Shown: positions 1 to 5,068 of the stretch, piece after piece
Numbering within the stretch: position 1 is the first letter of the stretch
Layout of the letters: each line of letters begins with the position of its first letter
Assembly (NCBI GenBank): GCA_916720465.1
Contig: CAKARF010000071.1
Location: 1 to 5,068 of the forward strand
DNA length: 5,068 nt
Source of the DNA: an uncultured Atopobium sp.
GTDB taxonomy: Bacteria; Actinomycetota; Coriobacteriia; Coriobacteriales; Atopobiaceae
Reading direction: 5' to 3'
Translations under genes and position numbers: made by a program
The notes under the pieces: generated by a model
Seen by the model: only the letters and a program-made list of their open reading frames with translations
Databases searched by the model: none
What the model was told of the DNA's origin: nothing

Positions 1-15
1 CCATACACATAAAAA

Positions 16-49
16 GCCTCCCATTTCTTATGTCCAAGAAATGGGAGGC
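16..49 (-). terminator. Strong intrinsic terminator for leftward transcription
   Basis: A perfect 14-bp inverted repeat (16-29 with 36-49) encloses a 6-base loop. On the minus strand the hairpin is followed at once by five T (the A run at 11-15), the classic rho-independent layout. On the plus strand the hairpin is followed by AGTTCA, with no T run, so it should stop leftward transcripts. It would end the regulator transcript that stops at 509, although the gap of about 460 bases leaves room for another explanation. Confidence 0.85.
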
Positions 50-100
50 AGTTCATATGCGGGTGGTTATGATTTGGGTGACGTTGGAGCTGGCAGAACA

Positions 101-129
101 CACCTGTGTCGGATAATCTGCGCGTTTTT
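101..129 (+). repeat. Copy A of an AATCTG repeat (partial)
   Basis: This is a degenerate member of a four-copy local repeat family. It keeps the core GATAATCTGCGC (112-123), also present at 216-227, followed by a T run. The usual CACAGCAAA half is replaced by a sequence overlapping a small palindrome, ACACA-CC-TGTGT (98-109). No function is recognised. Confidence 0.5.
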
Positions 130-140
130 AGAAGGCCGAC

Positions 141-162
141 CACAGCAAAGTCAGATAATCTG
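141..162 (+). repeat. Copy B of the CACAGCAAA...AATCTG repeat
   Basis: CACAGCAAAGTCA (141-153) is followed directly by GATAATCTG (154-162). Both halves recur at 203-231 and, inverted, at 251-281. CAGATAATCTG (152-162) is itself close to palindromic. It is non-coding and its function is unknown. Confidence 0.6.
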
Positions 163-198
163 TATATACAGAGCCAAAAACATAACTTACAGCCCTAA

Positions 199-281
199 AA
201 AACACAGCAAATGACGATAATCTGCGCAAAATGAGACTTTTGAGGGGTGATTTTGCAGATTAAGTGACTTTGCTGTGTTTT
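199..281. repeat. Inverted pair (copies C and D) of the repeat
   Basis: Two copies face each other. Perfect 13-bp outer arms AAAACACAGCAAA (199-211) and their complement (269-281) flank inner arms TAATCTGC (218-225) and its complement (255-262). Innermost are AAAA (228-231) and TTTT (251-254), and the loop is about 19 bases. The middle of each arm is mismatched, so the RNA could form a long interrupted hairpin. The arrangement resembles a small palindromic extragenic element or a miniature transposon relic. No transposase gene or clear target duplication was seen. Confidence 0.65.
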
Positions 282-327
282 CAAAACGCCAAAAATAGGC
301 CTCTAAAAAATTTATGCATACAGATGA

Positions 328-365
328 ATTCATCCTCATGAATATCCATGAGGATGAATATTTTT
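328..365 (+). terminator. AT-rich inverted repeat with T run, possible terminator
   Basis: A perfect 13-bp inverted repeat (328-340 with 347-359) has a 6-base loop and is followed by ATTTTT (360-365), which favours termination of plus-strand transcripts. The stem has only five G:C pairs, so it would be a weak terminator. No plus-strand gene ends nearby within the window, so its partner is unknown. It could instead be a protein-binding palindrome. Confidence 0.45.
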
Positions 366-460
366 GGAACATGGTAGTTAAAACTTTGATATGTGATTTG
401 CGAAACAAGAAAACCGATAGCAAACAGCACCTAAAACCTGCACCTGGAGCCAAATCCCAT

Positions 461-508
461 CGTTGTCCGCGCTCCGCCGCGCGCCGCTCGCCGGCCGCCG
501 CAGCAATC
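461..508. other. GC-rich patch beside the regulator stop codon
   Basis: About 48 bases made almost wholly of CGC, GCC and CCG words stand out from AT-rich flanks. The patch starts immediately after the regulator's TAG stop on the minus strand. It contains CGCGCTCCGC (468-477), a decamer also found in the similar GC-rich patch after ulaC (2428-2437). Short complementary words could pair, but I see no single clean hairpin. Translating past the stop gives low-complexity Gly/Arg/Ala sequence, so it is not a coding extension. Confidence 0.4.
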
Positions 509-1273
509 CTACAGGTTTACGCGCACAACCTTGCGAACACCGGCGGCTTCGAGGGCTGCTACCTGCGAAATCGACGCGGATTCGTCCGTCATCAGCACGT
601 CGATATCGGACGGGGATCCGTACTGGAAGCTGGAGTTGACTCCCAGCTTGCTCGAGTCGGCTAGGACAATGTGCTGCTCAGAGTGCTTTAGCATCAGCGA
701 GTTCACGCGCATCTCGTTTGAAACCAGCGTAGTAAGGCCGCGCTCAGCAGAAATTCCCGAGCACCCCAAGATGCACTTCGCGGCGCGAATCTGGTTGATT
801 GAAGCAAGCGCAAAATCGCCGGTCATGGACTTCTTAGCTGGTCGAACTTCTCCGCCCGTAACCAAAACGGTCATTGATGGGGGATAGTCAGCCGCCAGCA
901 CGCTACCGTTATTGGTAACCACGGTGATGTTCTCGGCGGTGATGAATTCCAGGACTTTAATAGCGGTTGAGCTGGTGTTAATGAAGACCGTGTCGCCGTC
1001 TTTAATCAGCTTGGCGGCAGCCTGAGCAAGCTTGAACTTCGCGGTGACCTGGTTAGAGCTGAGTCCTGTTGAGAGTGGGTCAAGCAGCGTGGCCATGCCA
1101 TAGCTTCGAGAAATGAGGCCCTGAGCTTCAAGTTCATCGAGGTCGCGGCGAATGGTAAGCGAAGAAACTTCAAACCTATCAGCAAGGTCGCTGACGGAAA
1201 CCTGGCGGTATTGTTCAAGAAGACTCATGATAGAGCTTCTACGCGATGCTACAAATGAACGACTTGTGGCCAT
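509..1273 (-). CDS. ulaR: DeoR-family transcriptional regulator, UlaR-like
   Basis: This is a 254-residue regulator of usual DeoR-family length. An N-terminal winged helix-turn-helix (about residues 8-62) carries the family signature, with SDLADRFEVSSLTIRRDLDEL at 28-48. A C-terminal DeoRC sugar-phosphate sensor domain (about 75-235) follows. Its INTSSTA (98-104) resembles the INCGSTA of E. coli UlaR more than the DSGTT of general DeoR proteins. The ends DIDVLMTD (223-230) and LEAAGV (241-246) are also family-like. Divergence from ula genes supports repression of that operon with L-ascorbate 6-phosphate as likely effector; both are inferred from E. coli. I chose ATG 1273, preceded by GGGGG with only 4 bases of spacing. 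An in-frame TTG at 1294 would add 7 residues. The stop is TAG. No damage is visible. Confidence 0.85.
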   Translation of the reverse strand: MATSRSFVASRRSSIMSLLEQYRQVSVSDLADRFEVSSLTIRRDLDELEAQGLISRSYGMATLLDPLSTGLSSNQVTAKFKLAQAAAKLIKDGDTVFINTSSTAIKVLEFITAENITVVTNNGSVLAADYPPSMTVLVTGGEVRPAKKSMTGDFALASINQIRAAKCILGCSGISAERGLTTLVSNEMRVNSLMLKHSEQHIVLADSSKLGVNSSFQYGSPSDIDVLMTDESASISQVAALEAAGVRKVVRVNL

Positions 1274-1344
1274 GAATCCCCCAATAGAACTCAAACTGCT
1301 GATAAACCTACGAAAATAGTTGCAAACTTTTCAAACAACACACC

Positions 1345-1406
1345 TGGCGAGAAACCCGACTACTTGCAAATAGTTCGCGAGAAGATCGTAGAAAGCTCGC
1401 GAGAAG
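1345..1406. repeat. Direct TCGCGAGAA-type repeats upstream of ulaR
   Basis: TCGCGAGAAG occurs exactly at 1375-1384 and 1397-1406, 22 bases apart (about two helical turns). A weaker copy, TGGCGAGAAA, lies at 1345-1354. TGCAAA also recurs at 1321, 1365 and 1411. The set lies 70-140 bases upstream of the regulator start, where an autoregulatory operator or the ulaR promoter would be. No convincing -35/-10 pair was identified on the minus strand. Confidence 0.45.
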
Positions 1407-1453
1407 TACGTGCAAAAGAACAGTTTTCTGCGACAGAATTACGATATTTCCAC

Positions 1454-1498
1454 AGTTAAAAGCCTTATATTTCTGAATATTATATAAGACATTTAACT
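1454..1498. promoter_or_regulatory. Hyphenated AT-rich palindrome, candidate operator
   Basis: A two-tier inverted repeat: outer arms AGTTAAA (1454-1460) and TTTAACT (1492-1498), inner arms CTTATAT (1464-1470) and ATATAAG (1482-1488). Matching 3-base gaps lie between tiers, and the centre has 11 bases. All arms are perfect. There is no T run after it, so it is unlikely to be a terminator. A binding site for a dimeric or tetrameric regulator fits its mid-intergenic position; this is inference. Confidence 0.4.
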
Positions 1499-1608
1499 AA
1501 TTCAGTTTCGTGAAAAACATCGTACAAATTGATAGCGCCTTTTGAACGGTCCATGAACAATTGTGTAGATGTATTTCAGCGAATCTCAGTGTATCTTACC
1601 TTATCCTA

Positions 1609-1761
1609 TGAACGTTTTGAATACTTAAACGGATATTTTTTAACGGTCAACGGTTTTTATGACGTAAATCTCTAAAGTGAGCATAGATAAGTATTGCTAA
1701 ACTCCCAACATTAGCTATACTAACATTATCGATTCGATTGGTAAAACATTCTAAACGTTCA
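1609..1761. promoter_or_regulatory. Inverted pair of 18-bp operator-like sites
   Basis: TGAACGTTTTGAATACTT at 1609-1626 matches the reverse complement of 1744-1761 at 15 of 18 positions. The centres are 135 bases apart and enclose the best plus-strand promoter candidate. Related TGAACG hexamers lie at 1543-1548 (same direction) and 1828-1833 (reverse). E. coli UlaR is described as using several operators in the ulaG-ulaA intergenic region with DNA looping, so a similar arrangement is plausible. That the local regulator binds here is inference. Confidence 0.5.
1694..1721 (+). promoter_or_regulatory. Candidate sigma-70-type promoter for the ula operon
   Basis: TTGCTA (1694-1699, four of six to TTGACA) and TATACT (1716-1721, five of six to TATAAT) are separated by 16 bases. 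Transcription would begin near 1728, giving a leader of about 210 bases before ulaC. A weaker alternative is TTGTTA (1776-1781) with TATAAA (1801-1806), but its 19-base spacer is long. The region is AT-rich, so chance matches are expected. Confidence 0.4.
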
Positions 1762-1868
1762 ATAAATGGGGAAATTTGTTATACGGCAAGTCAGATGTCA
1801 TATAAATTATTTATCTAATTGTTGAAGCGTTCAGAAGATCCAAGTTTTTTGTCATTAAGCGATGTGTT

Positions 1869-1899
1869 CTTGTGTGGTCTTGCTATAGTCCAACACAAG
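1869..1899 (+). other. Weak hairpin in the ulaC leader
   Basis: CTTGTGT (1869-1875) pairs with ACACAAG (1893-1899), extendable by GG/CC around a single bulged A. The loop is about 12 bases and no T run follows. It lies 40 bases before the ulaC start and may be chance or a leader structure. No known riboswitch class was recognised. Confidence 0.2.
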
Positions 1900-1938
1900 G
1901 AAAGATTCACAGCAGGCTACTGGAGAGGAGTGAATCGC

Positions 1939-2397
1939 ATGTTACTTCGCGATATTTACGAGCAGAAGCACTATGCATTCGTAAAGACCCCTATGACGTG
2001 GGAAGAGTCTATTAGAGAGTGCTGCAAACCACTGGAGGCTGACGGAACAGCCAATCCAGAGTATGCAGACGACATTATCGAGTGCGTAAAGAAGTATGGT
2101 CCTTACATTGTTATCGTTCCAAATGTTGCAATGCCACACTCTACTGCTCGCATTGGTTCTAATGGCAAGACTGCTATTGGATTTATGCACGCTGATGTTC
2201 CTGTTAACTTCGAGGATGGCGACAATGAGAAGCAGGTTAAGACCTTCTTTACTCTGAGCGCAACCGATCAGGAAGCACATCTTAAGAATATGCAGATGCT
2301 CGTTCAGGTCCTTATGAATGAAGAGGTCCTTGAGCGCCTGAAGAATATTCAGTCTCCAGAAGAGCTCTTGGAGATTGACAAGCTTATCTCCGAGTAG
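1939..2397 (+). CDS. ulaC: Ascorbate-type PTS EIIA component
   Basis: This 152-residue cytoplasmic protein belongs to the fructose/mannitol-type (type 2) EIIA family and is close in length to E. coli UlaC (154). In the known system it passes phosphate from HPr to UlaB during uptake by the membrane channel UlaA. The phosphorylated histidine is H67 in VAMPHSTAR, and the second family histidine is H114 in QEAHLKNMQ. ATG 1939 is chosen because GGAGAGGAG (1922-1930) sits 8 bases upstream and the protein then begins like UlaC. An in-frame TTG at 1819 would add 40 residues without family support, and GTG 1930 overlaps the ribosome-binding site. The frame is intact and ends with TAG. It is an orphan here, since neither UlaA nor UlaB follows. 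Confidence 0.9.
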   Translation: MLLRDIYEQKHYAFVKTPMTWEESIRECCKPLEADGTANPEYADDIIECVKKYGPYIVIVPNVAMPHSTARIGSNGKTAIGFMHADVPVNFEDGDNEKQVKTFFTLSATDQEAHLKNMQMLVQVLMNEEVLERLKNIQSPEELLEIDKLISE

Positions 2398-2493
2398 GCT
2401 CGTTTTTCGCGCCCGTTGCGCCGGTCGCGCGCTCCGCGCCTGTGTGTGCTTTTGTGCCCATCTGGGCAGGTTATTGAGGATTTCCTTTTGTAG
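2398..2493. other. Deletion-scar-like junction between ulaC and ulaG
   Basis: Immediately after the ulaC stop comes a very GC-rich stretch (about 2405-2445) unlike the surrounding genes, then about 45 bases with no recognisable coding match. ulaG-like sequence begins abruptly by about 2494-2521. The stretch contains CGCGCTCCGC (2428-2437), shared with 468-477, and a tight TGCCCA/TGGGCA repeat (2455-2468). The frame shared by both genes is broken by TAG at 2491 and 2518. This looks like a rearrangement breakpoint with filler rather than a normal operon spacer. Confidence 0.6.
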
Positions 2494-3366
2494 TGTGGGC
2501 TGCAGAAGGTACGTATGTAGGACCCAAACCTGCGTAACGTTCCCTTTGTTATTGATCCATTTGCTATCAAGAACCTTGACGCAGTTGTAGTAACTCACAT
2601 TCACCAGGATCACATGTCCAAGGAGCTTGCGGCTCACGTTGTAAACAACAACATGACTACTACTGACGAGAATGGCAAAGAGATCCCAGTTCCCTTTATT
2701 GGTCCTAAGGATGCCGTTGACATTTGGGTTGGCTGGGGCGTTCCACGCGAGCAGTGCATTGTTGTCAAGCCTGGCGATCGTATCAAGGTTAAGGACATGG
2801 AGATCGTTGCATACGATTCCTTTGACCGCACCATCATCGTTACCACTACTGACACATCTGAAAACCGCCCAGACCTCTGGGGTAAGTGCCCAATGGACAT
2901 GGACGAGAAGGCAGTTAACTACCTCTTTGTCACCCCTGGTGGAAACATCTATCACTCCGGCGACTCTCACTACTCCATTTACTTTGCTAAGCACGGTAAA
3001 GACATCGCTCAGGAGTTTGGCGGCGTAGACGTCTGCTTTGGCGCTTTTGGCTGTAACCCAATTGGTATCCAGGACAAGATGGAAGCAACCGATATGCTCC
3101 GCATGGCTGAGGCTCTTCAGTCCAAGGTTGTTATCCCAATTCACCACGACGTTTGGACTAACTTCCAGGCAGACGTCCAGGAGATCAAGGTTCTTTGGGA
3201 GATGCGTAAGGACCGTCTTGACTACAAGTTCCACCCATTCTTCTGGGAGGTCGGCGGCCACTACACCTATCCACAGGATAAGGACCGCTTTGCTTACCAT
3301 CACGACCGTGGCTTCCATGATTGCTTCGATCACGAGCCAAACGTTCCATTCCGTAGCGTTCTCTAA
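2494..3366 (+). pseudogene. ulaG: L-ascorbate-6-phosphate lactonase, 5'-truncated
   Basis: UlaG is a metallo-beta-lactamase-fold lactonase converting L-ascorbate 6-phosphate to 3-keto-L-gulonate 6-phosphate. The family sequence is clear from PNLRNVPFVIDPFAI (from 2524) to the TAA. It includes the metal motif HIHQDH (2596-2613), PFIGPK, VKPGD, YHSGDSHYS, PIHHDVW and the usual C-terminus. E. coli UlaG has 354 residues, with the matching histidine motif at 117-122. Here roughly the first 80-90 residues are missing, including the region around MWWLGCTG. TAG at 2518 breaks the frame just before DPNLR, and there is no ATG, GTG or TTG between that stop and the metal motif. Starting at ATG 2614 would remove HIHQDH, so activity is unlikely. 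The rest is undamaged, implying recent loss. ulaF follows 12 bases downstream. Confidence 0.8.
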
Positions 3367-3378
3367 GGAGCAGTCTCT

Positions 3379-4080
3379 ATGATGCTTAAAGAGCTTCGCG
3401 ATGAAGTGTATGAAGCAAATATGGACCTGCCAAAGCATGGCCTGGTAGTTTTTACCTGGGGTAATGCTTCTGGACTTGACCGTGAGCGTGGTCTGTTTGT
3501 TATCAAGCCATCGGGCGTTTCCTATGAGGAGCTGAGCCCAGAGAATCTGGTCAACTGCGACCTTGACGGCAACGTTGTCGAGGGTGAGCTGAACCCATCT
3601 TCCGATACTCCAACCCATGCATGTCTGTATCGTGCATGGGGCGATAAGATCGGCGGAATTGTTCATACTCACTCAACCCACGCTGTTTCTTGGGCACAGG
3701 CAGGACGCTCTATTCCTTGCTATGGCACCACACACGCAGATTATTTCTACGGAGACATTCCTTGCGTGCGCAGTCTTACCAAGGACGAGGTAGAAAGCGC
3801 CTATGAGCTTGAGACCGGCAACGTTATTGTTGAGGGCTTTGCTCATCTGGACCCAATTGCGGTTCCAGGAACGCTCCTTCACAACCACGGTCCTTTCTCT
3901 TGGGGTAAAGATGCAATGGCTGCTGTGTATCATGCAGTAGTTACCGAGGAGGTTGCTAAGATGGCAACGCTCACCGAGCTCAATAACCCTAAGGTTCAGG
4001 AGGCACCACAGTACCTTCAGGACAAGCACTACCTGCGTAAGCATGGTCCAAATGCCTACTACGGACAGGGTAATCACTAA
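3379..4080 (+). CDS. ulaF: L-ribulose-5-phosphate 4-epimerase
   Basis: This 233-residue class II aldolase/epimerase interconverts L-ribulose 5-phosphate and D-xylulose 5-phosphate, the last ascorbate step before the pentose phosphate pathway. Its length matches UlaF (228) and AraD (231). Visible features are the N-terminal GNAS loop (28-31), phosphate-site KPSG (43-46) and SSDTPTH (74-80). The zinc histidines are H96 and H98 in VHTHST and H170 in LHNHG, with D121 in THADYFYGD. The tail NAYYGQG matches AraD, whose Tyr229 is catalytic. ATG 3379 has AAGGAG (3365-3370) 8 bases upstream, overlapping the ulaG stop; ATG 3382 is an alternative. It appears intact. Sequence alone cannot separate UlaF, AraD and SgbE, so the name rests on the ula neighbours. 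Confidence 0.9.
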   Translation: MMLKELRDEVYEANMDLPKHGLVVFTWGNASGLDRERGLFVIKPSGVSYEELSPENLVNCDLDGNVVEGELNPSSDTPTHACLYRAWGDKIGGIVHTHSTHAVSWAQAGRSIPCYGTTHADYFYGDIPCVRSLTKDEVESAYELETGNVIVEGFAHLDPIAVPGTLLHNHGPFSWGKDAMAAVYHAVVTEEVAKMATLTELNNPKVQEAPQYLQDKHYLRKHGPNAYYGQGNH

Positions 4081-4111
4081 AGCCTGTTCAGTGAGTAGAA
4101 TCTGTTTCAGT

Positions 4112-4142
4112 CAGGCGGTCTTGTATAAGGCCGCCTGTTTTT
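4112..4142 (+). terminator. Intrinsic terminator between ulaF and ulaE
   Basis: CAGGCGG (4112-4118) pairs with CCGCCTG (4131-4137). It continues inward through one G-T wobble and three more pairs to a GTAT loop, giving an 11-bp stem, and is followed at once by TTTTT (4138-4142). This is a textbook rho-independent terminator for the operon transcript. The ulaE ribosome-binding site AAGGAG (4145-4150) begins 2 bases after the T run, leaving no room for a promoter between them. Confidence 0.85.
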
Positions 4143-4155
4143 AAAAGGAGAAGAT

Positions 4156-5004
4156 ATGTCCAAGTATTAGCTAGGACTTTACGAGAAGGCCACTCCAACT
4201 GATCTTTCTTGGGAAGAGCGCCTCAGCGTAGCAGGAGAGTCTGGCTTTGACTATGTTGAGATCTCCGTTGATGAGTCTGACGCTCGTCTTTCTCGCCTTG
4301 AGTGGACTGGTGAAGAGCGTGCGGCAGTCCGTCAGGCAATGGTAAACTCGGGCGTTCGTCTGGGTTCTATGTGCCTTTCTGGTCATCGTAAGTATCCTTT
4401 TGGCTCCCGCGATCAAGCAACTCGTGAGCGCAGCCTTGAGATTATGCAGAAGGCGCTTGACCTTGCAGGTGACCTGGGACTTCACACTATCTAGCTTGCT
4501 GGCTATGACGTGTACTATGAGGACGGCGCAGAGGATACGCGCAAATACTTTGAGGAGAATCTGGCAAAGGCTGTAGAAATGGCTGCTCAGGCGGGCATTG
4601 TTATGGGCTTTGAGACTATGGAGACTCCTTTTATGGATACGGTCGAGAAGGCCATGCACTATGTAAGCCTTATTAACAGCCCGTACCTTGGTGTGTATCC
4701 CGACGCTAGTAACCTGACTAATGCATCGTTTATTTACGGCAACACCGTTGCTGACGATATTGCTCGTGGCGCAGGTCATATCTTTGCAGCTCACCTTAAA
4801 GAGACTGTTGCTGGTGCGTATCGCGAGATCCCATTCTCTACGGGCACTACCGACTACGAGGGCGCTCTGTCGCAGCTTGTTCCTCAGGGTGTTAGGCGCT
4901 TTGTTGCAGAGATGTGGTACACCGGCAACGAGAACTGGAAGGAAGATCTTGTCTTTGCTTCCACCTACGTTCGCAGCAAAATTGATAAGGCGTTTGAGGG
5001 GTAA
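4156..5004 (+). pseudogene. ulaE: L-ribulose-5-phosphate 3-epimerase with two in-frame TAGs
   Basis: UlaE is a TIM-barrel epimerase converting L-xylulose 5-phosphate to L-ribulose 5-phosphate. The frame runs 282 codons (E. coli UlaE has 284 residues), from ATG 4156 with AAGGAG 5 bases upstream to TAA 5002-5004. Conserved landmarks are LGLYEK near the start, ISVDESDARLSRLEW (36-50), SMCLSGHRKYPFGS (71-84), LAGYDVYY (114-121) and AEMW (251-254). The likely metal-binding residues E153, D183, H213 and E252 are all present. Codons 5 (4168-4170) and 113 (4492-4494) are TAG. Codon 113 aligns with Gln in E. coli VIQLAGYDVYY, and codon 5 lies where Gln is plausible. There is no frameshift. Unless amber is read through, no active enzyme results: restart at ATG 4510 would lose the first 118 residues. 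Confidence 0.8.
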
Positions 5005-5068
5005 ACGGCCTTATTGCACTTGTTTTGGGTTTCTCGCCACAGACGGTACATAAGAATCTGTACAATGT
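5005..5068. other. Short 3' flank with no recognised feature
   Basis: These 64 bases after ulaE show no terminator and no gene start. GTACA (5046-5050) and TGTAC (5059-5063) form a small inverted repeat. TACAAT (5061-5066) resembles a -10 box, but no -35 at proper spacing is visible. Genes such as ulaD could lie beyond the window. Confidence 0.3.

Noticed and set aside
101..281. The repeat cluster as a CRISPR array.
   Set aside because: Copies are few, divergent, unevenly spaced and partly inverted, with no cas genes in view.
187..664. Short open frames on both strands left of the regulator.
   Set aside because: They run through inverted repeats, a GC-rich patch or the regulator's coding end, and show no ribosome-binding site or protein-like pattern.
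1823..1833. TTGAAGCGTTCA as a catabolite-repression (cre) site.
   Set aside because: It lacks one base of the spacing needed by the cre consensus. It fits better as a variant of the local TGAACG repeats.
1819..1938. Extension of ulaC by 40 residues from a TTG start.
   Set aside because: The added residues match nothing in the EIIA family, and a good GGAGAGGAG site precedes ATG 1939.
509..2397. Full reassignment of TAG to an amino acid in this genome.
   Set aside because: ulaR and ulaC end at family-typical lengths with TAG, and sequence beyond both is not protein-like. At most, partial suppression remains possible.
2614..3366. A functional 250-residue UlaG starting at ATG 2614.
   Set aside because: That ATG lies just after the HIHQDH metal motif, which would be lost. 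Upstream codons clearly continue the family sequence, and there is no proper ribosome-binding site.
1942..3672. A 576-codon antisense open frame covering ulaC, the junction, ulaG and part of ulaF.
   Set aside because: It lies opposite three well-recognised genes that share one frame, shows no recognisable domain, and its openness follows from their codon bias. It has no credible ribosome-binding site.
4171..4794. A 207-codon antisense open frame opposite ulaE.
   Set aside because: The sense frame carries the conserved epimerase sequence; the antisense translation has no recognisable motif.
4510..5004. A separate 164-residue gene beginning at ATG 4510.
   Set aside because: It is the C-terminal part of ulaE after the second TAG and would be only part of a TIM barrel. 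No good ribosome-binding site was seen.

Overview
The window carries a damaged L-ascorbate utilisation (ula) locus. A DeoR-family regulator (UlaR-like, minus strand, 1273 to 509) diverges from a plus-strand operon that reads ulaC (PTS IIA, 1939-2397), a 5'-truncated ulaG (lactonase, about 2494-3366), ulaF (4-epimerase, 3379-4080) and ulaE (3-epimerase, 4156-5004). The homology calls come from remembered family sequences and visible motifs; no search was run. The host is probably a bacterium of moderate GC content. The pyrimidine-rich codon style, CCA-rich proline codons and near-exclusive use of CAG for Gln would fit an oral or gut actinobacterium such as Atopobium, Lancefieldella or Olsenella, but this is a low-confidence inference.

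Layout. Bases 1-508 hold no convincing gene: an intrinsic terminator pointing left (16-49), a cluster of four related AATCTG-containing repeats (101-281), a second inverted repeat (328-359) and a GC-rich patch beside the regulator's stop. The 665-base divergent intergenic region (1274-1938) is AT-rich and full of repeats that look like operators. These are direct TCGCGAGAA-type repeats near the regulator, a hyphenated palindrome at 1454-1498, and an inverted pair of 18-mers (1609-1626 and 1744-1761) bracketing a plausible promoter (1694-1721).

Pathway. In the known system UlaABC imports L-ascorbate as L-ascorbate 6-phosphate and UlaG opens the lactone. UlaD decarboxylates the product to L-xylulose 5-phosphate, UlaE makes L-ribulose 5-phosphate, and UlaF makes D-xylulose 5-phosphate. 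Here only ulaR, ulaC and ulaF are intact. ulaA, ulaB and ulaD are absent from the window. ulaG lacks about its first 80-90 residues and any start codon ahead of its metal site. ulaE is full length and conserved but carries two in-frame TAG codons, one clearly and one probably replacing Gln.

Interpretation. The simplest reading is an ascorbate operon in recent decay: one deletion between ulaC and ulaG, plus C-to-T changes turning CAG into TAG. Amber read-through, base damage and assembly error are alternatives. The most notable points are the TAG-only interruptions, the ulaC/ulaG junction, the strong terminator directly before ulaE, and the uncharacterised repeat cluster at the left end.
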